This document shows positions 33,913-45,223 of a stretch of DNA of 64,000 bases, in pieces. The DNA comes from Chiua virens. Its lineage: Eukaryota > Basidiomycota > Agaricomycetes > Boletales > Boletaceae. The DNA is taken from NCBI GenBank assembly GCA_019787685.1, contig JAHNUO010000001.1, positions 3,286,001-3,350,000 on the forward strand. Reading direction: 5' to 3'. Under the pieces are notes generated by a model that was given only the letters and a program-made list of their open reading frames with translations, searched no databases and was not told the origin of the DNA. A program made the position numbers and the translations under genes. Positions within the stretch are counted from its first letter, which is position 1. Every line of letters begins with the position of its first letter.

Positions 33913-35233
33913 GTGATTCTGCTTGATCAATCACTCGACATCCATCCAACCATACTTGCTGCCATGGATATTGAGTCTCAACAGCAACTTGAATACCATG
34001 CACAACGGCGCCGACACCTCATTCTATTTCTGACACTTGTTGGTGTCCAAATGACATACTACTATCAACTTCTCTTCCTGTCTAAAGTGGAAAAGATTCC
34101 GTATCATACATTCATCCTCATGGGTGAGGGATGGATTCTGGAGATCATGAATGGTCACCCAGATCAGATCAAAACCTCTCTTGGTGTCAGTCATGACATG
34201 TTTGACGCACTCATTCAAGTTCTTGAAGAGAATGGTTTTGTTCAGTCTCAAAATGGGATCTCCATTGTGCAGCAGTTGGGGATTTTCCTATACACTTGCG
34301 TAACTGGTTTGAGCTCACGGCATGTCAGAGAAAGGTTCCAACATGCACCAGATACAATCACAGGGTTTGGTTCCACATATTTCTGATTGTTATAAAGCAC
34401 TGACAAAAAAAAAAGCTACTTCAAGATGATGCTTGTATTCTTTTCATCACATCCATTCTATACCACTCACGTGCGGCTGCCAAAGTGCACCACACCAATC
34501 TCTCAGAAGATCACATCCGATCCCCGTTTCCATCACTTTGGTGACTGTATAGGAGCAATTGATGGGACACACATTCATGCATTTGTGCCGTTTGAGGAGC
34601 ACGTTCACATGCACAATCGGAAAGGGTTCTTGTCGCAGAACTGCCTATTTGCCTGTGACCTTGACTTTCATTTCACATATGCCATGACTGGCATGGACGG
34701 ATCAACACCTGATGCAATACTTTGGCATGAAGCACACAAAGATGATCTATGCATCCCACCCAGCCATTACCTTCTCGCTGATGCTGGATTGGTTCATTGG
34801 ACACACTATTGGTGCCATATTGTGGTGTACAATATCATCTCAAGGAGTGGCAGCAAGCCCAATTATGGTAAGCTATTCTTCCAATGTGGCGAAGATTCCA
34901 TGTTGATCAGATCTCTCTGAAATTGTCAGTCCACAAAACAAGAAAGAGCTTTTCAACCTGCATCACGCTATCCTCCAAAATATCATAGAACAGATATTTG
35001 GAGTCATAAAACAGAAATGGCATGTTCTTCAGTTGACACCGGAATACAACATGGAGATACAATCATGCATACCAGCTGCACTGTGCACAATACACAATTT
35101 CATACAGGATCTGGATCCCGAGACTTTCTTCGAGCCAGAGTTCGAAGCACTTCGCCTAGCACAGATGGATGAGGAAGATGACGTGACTCTGTTCGGAGAG
35201 CTGGGTGAGGGACCTGCAGACACAGGTGAATGA
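33913..35233 (+). pseudogene. Harbinger nuclease (DDE_Tnp_4 type), frameshifted
   Basis: The plus frame from 33913 encodes the N-terminal part (GVQMTYYYQLLFLSKVEKIP, then LIQVLEENGFVQSQNG and LSSRHVRERFQHAPDTIT). It loses frame near 34360-34430 around an A-rich run. From about 34450 the nuclease core reads FYTTHVRLPKC, IGAIDGTHIHAFVP, HNRKGFLSQN, MTGMDGSTPDAILW and HYLLADAGL. The core continues in another frame (ELFNLHHAILQNIIEQIFGV, then AALCTIHNFIQ) to TGA at 35233. The second change could be a 43-bp intron (34868-34910, GTAAGC...CAG), which gives an in-frame join, or a frameshift. The three acidic catalytic positions appear present. Confidence 0.8.
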
Positions 35234-35374
35234 TGTTGGTCAGAGGAATAGAGAGAACAGATAGCAGAGTTAATGTGGACTGACTACAGTAATAAGCTCC
35301 AGTAACTTGGATATGTCTGACCACATACCTAGAAACAAGAAAGGACAGAGGACTCAGACAAAAAGAATTCAATA

Positions 35375-36548
35375 TTATTTTTGGGAGCCATTGGCATGGA
35401 TTTCCCTGAGTCGCTTCTCAACCCATGACTTGCAAGCATCTGGGGGAAACGCAAGGAAAAACAAAACAGAACTCTTGTTCTTCTTGTCGAGCATATATTC
35501 TGCAAGGTCATTCATGTCGTCAGGGTTGAGAGGAAGCTCAGCAAGGGCAAGGGCAGCACGTCTTGTAATGTCATCAGAACCACTGGTACCAGGGGCCTGG
35601 GGCTGCGTGTGCACAGGCACAGGGGGCAGTGCCGTTGTCACCTTGTGCTCACCATCAATCTCCTGATAGATATTTTGAAATGCTGCAGAGAGCTTCTGTA
35701 TCACCTTGCTTGCATCAACTTGTGCCTGCACTGTGGCAGACAAGGGACGTGCACGCTTGCAGCCACTACTATGATCTGATCCCATGACTGAATCTGGCCC
35801 ACTAATGACAGACTTGTGTTTCTGGCGACTGACACTCGTGACAATTGAGGAGACCTTGCTTCCATTGGAGGATACAGCTCCTGAAAGAAATGTGGAGGGG
35901 GTTGAGGGCGTAATCAAGTTTAGGTCTTCAACAGTGTGGCTGCTGCTTGCGATTGGTCCACCACTCATGCTTGAAGGTGTGGCACCCCTAGCAATGACGG
36001 TGGCAGCAGCTTTGCCTTTCTTGGGTAATAGCTTGCTTGATGACACATTTGAAGCACTGCCAGGGCAGAAAGCATGCTTTCCTTTGGCAGTTGAAGGCAT
36101 CAGAGGTTCCATGTCTTGGTAGTATGGAAATGGGGTATTTGCATACTTTTGAGTGCTGTCGTGTGACTAGCAGTTTATTTCAGTGTCAGACAGTGTCACA
36201 GAATACTTGAATTGGGGCCCGGGGGGAAACACACCTTAAAATAGGCCTGCTAGACATCACAATTGTCATCAGAGACAACTGTGCCACGCTCATCGTTATA
36301 ATGCAAACCCAATGCAAATCGAATATCACGAACAACTTCAAACTGTCTCTTGAGCTTTCAAAGGGTACATGTAATCAGTTTCATGGCATGGATGGACTCA
36401 TGGAGAGGCATAGTACCGTGGTCCACTTGGTACTGCAATTAAATACATTCTTCTTTGCACCATCACCAGAAACCGGGAAGTCCTTGTTGAGTTTTACAGC
36501 TGTGGCATTAAACATCACGGACTTGAAGTTATTGTCTCCAGAGGATGC
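35375..36548 (-). pseudogene. Harbinger Myb/SANT-like DNA-binding protein, 3' part
   Basis: The minus strand encodes first a fragment with FNATAVKLNKDFPVSGDGAK and CSTKWTTV, then VRDIRFALGLHYNDERGTVV with a TAG at 36250-36252 where a Trp is usual. A long low-complexity Ser/Pro/Lys region (36112-35375) follows, ending in a helical tail EMAR-like stretch (DMNDLAEYMLDKKNKSSVLF, then SWVEKRLREIHANG). The domain order resembles the Myb-like partner proteins of Harbinger elements, which guide the nuclease to DNA. The 5' part continues at 44865-45150 beyond the nested gypsy. Confidence 0.65.
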
Positions 36549-37222
36549 TGTTACATTTTCTCTCTTTTGTCTCACTTGTACGTTTCACTTCACTCGATAC
36601 CTAAGTATCTTCGTACGTTCATCTGTACTCATTCCCCTTTTTACCTTTGAAACCCCGCACCGGCTTTACCCGAGTGCTTACTCAGTTCCTTCTCATCATC
36701 CTCCGATGGCTTCGCATTTGTCATTTCAACTTTGTCACTGCCCATTGCCTCTGCATCATGCGATCCCCTTTTAGTTATTGTGCACTTCCTTTTGGCCCTT
36801 GGCCCTTCTGCTCTTCTGGCCTTCCCCTTTTAGTTACATGGTCTGTGCACGATTCTCATAGTATAAATATCTCACAGCGATACTCATGTACAGTAGTCTT
36901 GATCTCCGCAATCTAGCTGAGTATCTCTGCTCCCCACTAGTGACCACTCGACCAGACTATTCCTAGTCCTACTTGAACACTCGGACTCACCGAAGTCATC
37001 CCTCGACCCTTGACCATCCCTCAGGTATAGATTCCCAACCGGACAATTCTCAGCAACGCCTGAGTCTTAACTTGTCTCTCTGGTAGCCAACTGCTGACCA
37101 GAACTCCTCGTTCGACTCTTCAGTGCACCACGTATCAAGTGGTGGTTGTTTGAGTTATTGCAGCCACTTGGTACTTGGTGCTTTTGCGGCTACGCTAGGT
37201 CCTACCTGGAACTATCGTAACA
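36549..37222 (+). repeat. 5' LTR of the young gypsy
   Basis: It begins TGTTACATTTTC and ends ACTATCGTAACA. A TATAAAT box lies at 36862-36868, then GATCTCCGCAATCTAGCTGA at 36901-36920 and a hairpin CAAGTGG...CCACTTG in the 3' part (about 37136-37170). The sequence after it, TAAGATCAAGAC, is not a standard TGG-starting primer site. Confidence 0.95.
36861..36920 (+). promoter_or_regulatory. LTR core promoter: TATA box and conserved downstream block
   Basis: GTATAAATAT at 36861-36870 is followed about 30 bp later by the block GATCTCCGCAATCTAGCTGA. The same pair occurs in the 3' LTR (44503 and 44543) and in the diverged solo LTRs at 12199 and 47711. Such retention suggests the transcription start region. 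Confidence 0.6.
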
Positions 37223-37621
37223 TAAGATCAAGACTACCAATACAGCCTGCCTCTGCGCAGCTAGCTGCCCACCATTGCAGGACAACCTCCCACCCGTCCA
37301 CTCTTGAACCCCAGTTGGAGTCTTCGGACGCCTAACCCTCCTGCGTCTGATCTATCTGACAAAAGCCCAGAACCCTCAACCCCACTTTCCAAACCCAGGG
37401 AAGCAGATTTCGACATCAACGTCGAAAACCTTGACTCGGAGGACGAAACCCAGCAATTAGCTGACCGTCTTCACCAATCACTCGACCTCCCCACACTTGC
37501 CACCTTCGCGTCCCCTACGACCCCATGAAGGCCGAACCCCGGACCACCATCTATCCGGAACCAAAACATCGTTACCCCGTCGGGACAACTATTACTGACC
37601 ACCTCGATTACCTCGACCAAC

Positions 37622-38527
37622 ATGTCTAACAAGGCAGTTGAACTTCGTCTCGGAAAACCCTCAGCCTTCAATGGATCCTACGATCGTGCCATACCCTGGC
37701 TCAATGATGTCGCAACCTACCTCTTCATTAATGAAGATGTCTATAACACCAAAAACAAACGAGTTGCATTCGCACTCTCCTTCATGACCGAAGGATCTGC
37801 TTTGACCTGGGCCGACACGTTCTGCGCCAAATCCATCACCACCAGATCCTTTGGAACCTGGACCGACTGGCAGACAGAGTTCCGAAAGGACTTCGAACAC
37901 CATGACACCAGAGGCGACGCCATCGCCTGGCTCTCCACCACCCGCTCAACCAAGAACGAGGATGTTCCCTCGTATATCTCCTCCTTCCGCAACAAGGTCA
38001 TCACCGCCGGGCTTACCGGCTCTGACTCCGTCCTCATCAACTTCTTTGCGGCCGGCCTCCTGCCCTCCCTCATGCGGCGCATCCAAGGAATGGACACGGT
38101 CCCTACCACGATCAATAAGTGGTATACCCAAGCCATCCATTTCAAAACCCAATGGGAATGCGCTGATGAGATCGCCCATCAAAATAAGAAACCCGCCACC
38201 GCCGCTGTCTACCACGACAACCCCCCTCGAAAGAAGGAGCGAGACCCCGACACCATGGACATAGATGCCATCTATGTTCCAAAAATGACTGAAGCAGAGT
38301 GAAAGTGATGCCTCGAACAAAAACTCTGCTTCCGCTGTCGTAAACCCGGACATCAAATGTCTGCCTGCACAGCGTTCTCGAACAAAACTCCTACTGCATC
38401 CCCTTCCAAAAGGGTTAGGAAGACTGCCCCAAAACCTGACCCTGTTCCTGCCTTGGTAGAAGTGGAGGAGGATGACGAGGATGCTATGAGCATCAACAAG
38501 GTGACCACCCCGGTCACGGGTTTTTAA
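37622..38527 (+). pseudogene. young gypsy gag with CCHC zinc knuckle
   Basis: ATG at 37622 starts a Ty3-type gag (FNGSYDRAIPWLNDVATYLF, ALTWADTFCAK, RKDFEHHDTRGDAIAWL). TGA at 38300-38302 and 38306-38308 interrupt it just before the knuckle CFRCRKPGHQMSAC (CX2CX4HX4C). Both occur in a basic stretch where Arg codons are likely. The frame ends at TAA 38525-38527, which may be the natural stop. Gag would form the particle shell and package RNA. Confidence 0.88.
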
Positions 38528-38538
38528 GGAGGAAGACC

Positions 38539-41500
38539 AATTTGACGCTGGTATCTTCCCATTCTCACACCCATGTACTTGTAGCTGAACTTTCGTCTCA
38601 ATCTATGCAAATTCCCGTTAGATTAAACGTAACCGCTACCTCCCAAGACGTCGACACCCGCGCTCTCATTGACTCTGGAGCCAGGATTAACTGCATTGAC
38701 TGGCACTTCATCCAGAAACACAAGTTCCCAAAAGAACGCCTTCCGAAACCCATCCCGGTTAGGAACGTCGACTCTACCGTGAACAAAAACAGTGATATCA
38801 AATTCACCACTACCCTCCGGATCGCCCTCAGCGGAGTGCTCCAGGGTATTAAGTTCCACATCATCGACTGTGGTTCCGAAAATGTCATCCTAGGACTTCC
38901 CTGGCTAAAGGCAACCAATCCGATCATCGATTGGGTCGCCAAAACCATCACCGTGTCCGCCCCCAAACCAGATCTTCCTCCTATCACCACCAATGAACCA
39001 AAACACTCCGCCCGACTTGCTCACCCACCTCCCATCCGTCCCGTCCACCATCTTGATGTCGATCCCATCTGGGATGGCAAACTTTACGACTACCTTGGCA
39101 CTGAAACCGGGCATCGTCTCACGACCCAATCAGTGCAACACTCCGTCAACTGCGTCATGCGCGCTGGGCAACACTTCGTTCGGACCACTCAACCCAAGAA
39201 GCTCACCAATGCTACCGCCCTTGTGGCCACAGCAAAGAAACCCAAGATCACCCTTCCCTCGGAGTACTCAGAATTTGAATCTGTATTCGCGAAGGAACCC
39301 TTCAATCAGATGCCTCCCTCTAGGTCTTGTGACCATGAAATCCATCTGAAAGAAACCTTTCAACCAAAAGTTGGAAAGGTCTACCCCTTGTCTCCTGACG
39401 AGTGCAAGGCCACAGACGACTTTATTGACGAACATCTCGCCAATGGCAAAATCTGACCCTCGAATTCCCCTCAGGCCTCCCCATTCTTTTTCGTCAAAAA
39501 GAAGGATGGCAAACTCCGTCCTTGCCAAGATTACCGCTACATCAACGAACATACTGTTTGTGATGCCTACCCCCTTCCTCTCATCTCTGACCTCGTTGAC
39601 AAACTAAAAGACGCCAAACTGTTCACCAAGTTTGACGTCCGATGGGGATATAACAACGTTCGTATCAAGGATGGACACCAATGGAAGGCCGCATTTATCA
39701 CCCACCACGGTCTCTTTGAACCCATGGTCATGTTCTTCGGACTCACCAACTCTCCCGCGACGTTCCAATGTTTCATGAACAACTCCTTCTGAGACATGAT
39801 CGCTGAGGGGTGGCTCGTCATTTACATGGACGACCTCCTCATCTTCTCTGAAGATGAAGCAACCCACACCAAACGCACCAAACGCGTCCTCGCCCGCATG
39901 AAGGAACTAGACCTTCACTTGAAACTCGAAAAATGCCACTTCACTACCACCAAAGTAGAATACCTTGGCATGATCGCCCGGCCAGGCAAACTTGCCATAG
40001 ACCCTGTCAAAGTAGCGGGTATTGCTGACTGGCCAACCCCCACCAAACTCAAGGACATTCGATCATTCATGGGTTTTGCCAACTTCTACCATCGGTTCAT
40101 CCCCGACTACTCGACCATTGCTCATCCCCTCGTTGATCTCACAAAGAAAGATGCACCCTGGACTTGGGGCCCCACCCAGGTCAGTGCATTCAAACGCCTC
40201 AAAAAGGCCTTTACCACAGATCCAGTACTCCGGTTTCCCAACACCTCTTGACCCTTCGCCATCACCACAGATGCCTCTAAATACACAACTGGTGGTGTAC
40301 TCCTCCAGACTGATGAAAATGGTGACTGGAAACCCTGTTCCTATCTCTCACAGTCGTTCAACGCTGCTGAGAGGAACTATGACATCTACATATGATCGCG
40401 AACTCCTTGTGGTCATCCGCTCCCTCAAAGTGTGGCGCCACCACCTCTGTGGAAGCGCACACCCCGTCACGGTCTTCTCCGACCACAAGAACCTGACGTA
40501 CTTCTGTCAACCTCAAAACCTGAACTGCCGACAAGCCCGTTGGCTCCTTGACCTCGCAGACTTTGACCTCACATTTTCCCACGTCCCCGGAAAACTCCTA
40601 GACGGCCCAGATGCACTTTCCCACCGCCCCGACTATATTTCTTCGGACTCAGACAATGAACACATCACCCTCCTCCCTGATGACGTCTTTGTCAACCTCG
40701 TTACCTTGGACTTGCAGTCCTTGATCGCCAAATCCTTGGCCCAAGACCCCTTGGTTTTGGACACCCTCAATGCCCTGGACAGCGGCCTTCCGTCATCGTT
40801 CCGCGCCCACCTCTCTGACTGGAAATACGACACCGGGATCTTGACTTATCAGGGCCGCATCTACGTTCCCCCTAACCTTGAACTCCGGCAACAAATCATT
40901 GCGCATCACCATGACTCCCACTCCGCTGGACACCCCGGCTTCTTAAAAACCCGACAGCTCGTTGCCGCCGAATTCTGGTGGCTGGGGCTCGCTTCCTTCG
41001 TCCGTTCCTATGTCACCGGTTGTGCTGCATGCCAACAGCACAAGGTCAACACTCACCCAACCACCCCACCACTGTCCCCAATCCCCTCTGCTTGCTCCCG
41101 ACCTTTCCAGAATGTCTCCGTGGATCTGATCACAGATCTCCCAGTGTCTGCAGAGGGCTATGACTCTCTCATGGTCATGGTCGACCACGGCCTTACGAAG
41201 GGGGTAATCCTTTGCCCCACAGTAAAAACCGCCGACTCAGCAGGCATAGCCTGTCTTTTTTTCCACAAGGTCTACACTTGATTCGGCCTCTATGACAAAA
41301 TCATCTCCGACCATGGCCTGCAGTTCACTTCTGCATTTGCAAAGGAGCTATCCAGGCTCATCGGATACCACCTCTCCCTCTCTACCGCCTACCACCCCCA
41401 ATCCGATGGTGAGACAGAATGAGTCAACCAAGAAGTCAAGACCTATCTCCGCTTTTATTGCCAAAACAACCTGGAGAAATGGGCCGACTTACTCCCTATG

Positions 41501-42855
41501 GCCGAATTCGCACACAACCACCGCCCTCACTCCATTACCAGCAAGTCGCCGTTCTTCTTGATGATGGGATATGAACCCCATTCCCTACCCACTATCATCG
41601 CCGATACCAAACTCCCCGCTGTCGAAGAATGCCTCAAAGTCCTTTCTGCGGCCCGTGACGAAGCCCTCGCCCGCCAGGCCATGAAAGCCCGATCCTTCCG
41701 CAAATTTAAACCGTTTGCCAAAGGAGACCAGGTCTGGTCGGAGGCCCGCAACCTGAAACGGGAACTCATTTCCCCAAAACTTGCATCTTGCCGAGAAGGA
41801 CCCTTCTCTATCACAGAAGTCCTCTCTCCGCTCACCTATCGACTCCGCCTTCCCAAGACCTGGAAGATCCATCCGGTCTTCCACGCTTCCCTGTTATCGC
41901 CCTATCGCGAAACAGAAACCTACGGCCCCAATTTCCCGAAACCTCCACCTGACCTTATCGCTAGAGAAGAAGAATATGAAATTGAGCAGATCTTGCACCA
42001 CACAAAGAACCCGCATAACTGCAAGTTCCTGATCCGATGGAAAGGGTACTCCACTGCCGATGACTCATGGGAACCCAAATCCAACTTAGGAAATGCCAAG
42101 GACACAGTCAACGCTTATAAGTGGACCCATTCAAAAGATTTCCCTTCAATCCGCTCCACCCAACCACCACCAAGACCACCTCGCTCACCACTCAGACCAC
42201 TCCCGCCTGTCTCCGTCAAAGCGATAATGACCTACTGCTCTTGCTCAACTCCTGACTTCAAAAACGAAATCATCCACTCCGTCCCCATCTTCACCCCAAC
42301 CGCATCTATTCCTCACCTGCCGCTCCCACCGCCGGCAATGCCTGTCTCAAATGTCTCCACCCTCTCAACAGAGTCTTCCCTCACAGAATCCACCCGACCC
42401 CCTTCTCCTGCTGTTTCAGCAGTTGCCTCCACAGGATGGGGAGCTGCTTCTCAATGGCCTGTTCCTTCTGAGTGCCCTAGTCACATTCATTCTCCTCTCC
42501 TGGCAGTAGACCTGCCCTATCATTCGCATACTATCCGTTCCTCTTCTTCGTCCCCCGAGTACTTTCGCCGCATGCGCGAACTTATCCTAGACCCCGCGAT
42601 GGCCTTCCCCATCAAGCACCACCTTGACTTGAACTCCCCGCTCAACACCCTTTACCTGGCGTACCTCCAGTGTGAACGCCTCACCTTCGTCCAATCCGAC
42701 CTACTTGGCTGTGACCGTCACTCTCACCTCCTCTCTGCGGTTACTGGACAAATCCATGACCGTATCCACGCCTACATCGAGCATACCCTCCACCAGATGC
42801 AGATGGGCGAATTTCTGGAAGACCTCCACTGCTATCAAGTGGACTTATCCCACTG
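38539..42855 (+). pseudogene. young gypsy pol: protease, RT, RNase H, integrase, chromodomain
   Basis: Protease: RALIDSGARINCID and [39 protein letters not shown] and the box VIYMDDLLIFSED. RNase H: ITTDASKYTTGGVL and VFSDHKNLTYF. Integrase: zinc-binding H-H-C-C around HHHDSHSAGHPGF...CAACQQH, then VSVDLITDLP, IISDHGLQFTS and the region around MAEFAHNHRPHS. Chromodomain: EYEIEQILHHTKNPHNCKFL, IRWKGY, DSWEPKSNL (about 41967-42115). TGA codons at 39454, 39790, 40249, 41279 and 41420 all sit where family members usually have Arg. An ATAT insertion at 40390-40393 shifts frame in RNase H. The chromodomain would tether integration to modified histones. Confidence 0.93.
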
Positions 42856-44145
42856 TAGAAAAGTAATAATAGGTGATAAGAAGAAAGGTGGGGCGATAGG
42901 TTCGTCCCAAGGGGGGTTGTGTTTGAAGGGATGATAGATTCAGGTTTGTCTAAGAGTCCTAGAGGCTGCTGGACAATCCGGAATGAAAAGCGGTCGATGT
43001 AAAAGTATCCCGGGTGGAGGCGAGGCGATGAGAGTATTGATTCGAGTAGATGAGACGCTGAGGAACGATAGGACGAAGTAAAAGAGAAACTATCCAGCTC
43101 ACTCATGCACGGGAGAGTAAACAGGAGATCTCCTGAATGCAGAAAGACAACATTTTTCTGTTAGAAACATGGTTTTATAGTCCTGGGCATAACCCAGGAC
43201 TGTTAAAGGTAATCTGACCCTAAGTAAGTGTACAGGATTGACGTAGGGTGAGTATGGAAAGAAGGAGTGTCAAACCTTGTAGATGACAAAGAAAGGAAAG
43301 GTGTTAGGATAGTAATGACCTTAATAAGGCCAAATCAAGTAGAACAAGTCAAATCGGATGAAGCGGAATACGTACGAAAGAACCGGATTGGATCGCGTTG
43401 ACTCAGATTGGACTCGGATTGGATTCAGATGATCTGTAAATGCTAGGAATGAAACCGGGCTGGCACGAAGTCAATGGCGGATGAGACGGGAGATGATATG
43501 ACATGATGAAGAGCGAGGAAAATGTATCCTACAACCGTAGGGAGTATCTAACTCCTACACTGCCAAATGGCTCCTCCCTCTCGTCCCTCCTCTACCCCAT
43601 CCGCGTCCTCCGCTCCCTTCACTGAAGAAGAGATGCTCGCTTGCAACCGTGCCGAAGCGGAACAGATGTTTCGGACCGGTCAGATATCCCTCCCTGAAGA
43701 TCACCCTCGATAGCATGAAGCTTGCTTCGAATGCCGAATGCTCAGCCACGTCCGCGTCGAATGCCCCATGTACCAATGCCCAATCTGTCTCACCTGGGCC
43801 CCCGGTCATATCCAATCCCGCTGCCCTGGATGACCTCCTCGGGTACGCGCTCACATCCCCCTTGCCAACCGGCTTACTCCCATGGCCGCTGGAAATACTT
43901 GGAGTAGGCGTTCCCCTCACCCCACTATCCCCTCTGCGTCATCCTCTTCGACGAACTCGTCTTCTTTGTCTCGCTGCAATGGCCGCTCCGTACTCCCTGT
44001 ACCCCCACCTCAACAAGCCCACCACCATGCGTGACAAGGTTCCGCGTCTCCTGATAGACGCTCGGTCTCCCCATGTGATGACCCCATCAATGACGAGGGG
44101 TATGCCAATATCACGGGCAGTCCAGTCCATGATGCGTTCGATGTC
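42116..44145 (+). pseudogene. C-terminal extension of gypsy pol with two zinc knuckles
   Basis: After the chromodomain the frame continues through a Pro/Ser-rich linker and a helical stretch (YFRRMRELILDPAMAFPIKH, then NTLYLAYLQCERLTF) to 42855, where an LTR interrupts. On removing the LTR it continues in frame from 43563 (APFTEEEMLACNRAEAEQMF), then TAG at 43711-43713, then CFECRMLSHVRVEC (CX2CX4HX4C) and CPICLTWAPGHIQSRC (CX2CX6HX4C), then TGA at 43831-43833 and a Ser-rich end. It could be a nucleic-acid-binding accessory domain made as part of Pol, or a separate 3' ORF. Confidence 0.7.
42856..43557 (-). repeat. LTR of family E nested in the gypsy extension
   Basis: CACTG lies on both sides (42851-42855 and 43558-43562). 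Deleting the insert plus one CACTG rejoins the reading frame (DLSHCQMAPPSR). The canonical LTR ends TGTAG/CTACA overlap the CACTG words, so the edges are uncertain by two bases. A related copy is at about 51668-52481. Confidence 0.75.
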
Positions 44146-44190
44146 TAGGGATGATCTTCGCTTGGTGCTTTGATCATACTCCGGGGGTAA

Positions 44191-44864
44191 TGTTACATTT
44201 TCTCTCTTTTGTCTCACTTGTACGTTTCACTTCACTCGATACCTAAGTATCTTCGTACGTTCATCCGTACTCATTCCCCTTTTTACCTTTGAAACCCTGC
44301 ACCAGCTTTACCCAAGTGCTTACTCAGTTCCTTCTCATCATCCTCCGATGGCTTCGCATTTGTCATTTCAACTTTGTCACTGCCCATTGCCTCTGCATCA
44401 TGCGATCCCCTTTTAGTTATCGTGCACTTCCTTTTGGCCCTTGGCCCTTCCGCTCTTCTGGCCTTCCCCTTTTAGTTACGTGGTCTGTGCACGATTCTCG
44501 TAGTATAAATATCTCGCAGCGATACTCATGTACAGTAGTCTTGATCTCCGCAATCTAGCTGAGTATCTCTGCTCCCCACTAGTGACCACTCGACCAGACT
44601 ATTCCTAGTCCTACTTGAACACTCGGACTCACCGAAGTCATCTCTCGACCCTTGACTGTCCCTCGGGTATAGATTCCCAACCGGACAATTCTCAGCAACA
44701 CCTGAGTCTTAACTTGTCTCTCTGGTAGCCAATTGCTGACCAGAACTCCTCGTTTGACTCTTCAGTGCACCACGTATCAAGTGGTGGTTGTTTGAGTTAT
44801 TCCAGCCACTTGGTACTTGGTGCTTTTGCGGCTACGCTAGGTCCTACCCGGAACTATCGTAACA
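44191..44864 (+). repeat. 3' LTR of the young gypsy
   Basis: 674 bp, the same length as the 5' LTR. It is preceded by TGATCATACTCCGGGGGTAA. TATAAAT lies at 44504-44510. Confidence 0.95.
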
Positions 44865-45153
44865 GATGCTTGGTGCTGCGCGAGAAATGCAATGAATGCC
44901 GCCATTTGCTTGGGGGTCACTGGGTCTTCTTCTGCTTTTTCTTGACAGTATTCTGGGCATCGAGGAGTTGGGATGGATCAATGATATTGTTTGAACAGAG
45001 AGAGCATTTTGATGAAGTGCTGGTTGCCCTTGAGCGGCGGGATGACTGGGATGATATGCATGATACCATCATGGCAGAGGTTAGAGCGCCTCAGGGGCAC
45101 TATATGAAACATGTGGAACCTTCAGTGGAGTTGCAGATCGGTGATCTCCGAGT
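44865..45153 (-). pseudogene. Harbinger Myb/SANT-like protein, 5' part beyond the nested gypsy
   Basis: The minus strand reads DPVTPKQMAAFIAFLAQHQA up to the GATGC duplication. In the same frame it continues at 36548 as SSGDNNFKSV. Upstream, a Lys/Gln-rich piece (NTVKKKQKKTQ) lies in another frame, so an intron or frameshift is likely near 44935. Confidence 0.65.
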
Positions 45154-45223
45154 CATGTGACACAAGAGAAGACTTAGCCGGTTCAAAAATTTCAACCTCG
45201 ATGGCATACTGGACAGGACCTAA

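Larger units (their letters stand above)
36549..44864 (+). mobile_element. full-length chromodomain Ty3/gypsy retrotransposon, 8316 bp
   Basis: Two 674-bp LTRs (36549-37222 and 44191-44864), an exact GATGC target duplication (36544-36548 and 44865-44869) and a polypurine tract CCGGGGGTAA at 44181-44190. Gene order is gag with zinc knuckle, protease, RT, RNase H, integrase, chromodomain, then a zinc-knuckle extension. The LTRs differ at about 18 sites by eye, about 15 of them CG versus TG or CA, so insertion was fairly recent. Coding frames carry eight TGA and one TAG codons and a four-base insertion, so the copy is no longer autonomous. A different LTR (42856-43557) is nested in it. Confidence 0.96.
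33816..45220 (+). mobile_element. PIF/Harbinger element, about 3.1 kb, carrying a nested gypsy
   Basis: Left end GGTCCTGTCCAGTATGTCAT at 33816 and right end ATGGCATACTGGACAGGACC at 45220 are inverted repeats of about 85 bp, including GAACC(A/G)GCTAAGT and TGTGTCACATGACT. TAA is duplicated outside (33813-33815 and 45221-45223), the usual three-base Harbinger target. Two convergent ORFs lie inside: a nuclease on plus and a Myb/SANT-like protein on minus, the two proteins expected of autonomous Harbinger elements. Removing the gypsy and one GATGC leaves about 3084 bp. Confidence 0.93.

Noticed and set aside
34868..34910. Certain intron in the Harbinger nuclease
   Set aside because: It gives a neat in-frame join, but 43 bp is short and the gene is otherwise frameshifted, so it is noted only as a possibility.
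36381..36575. Separate small minus-strand ORF beginning in the LTR
   Set aside because: Its first residues come from LTR sequence; the rest is the interrupted Harbinger Myb-like ORF.
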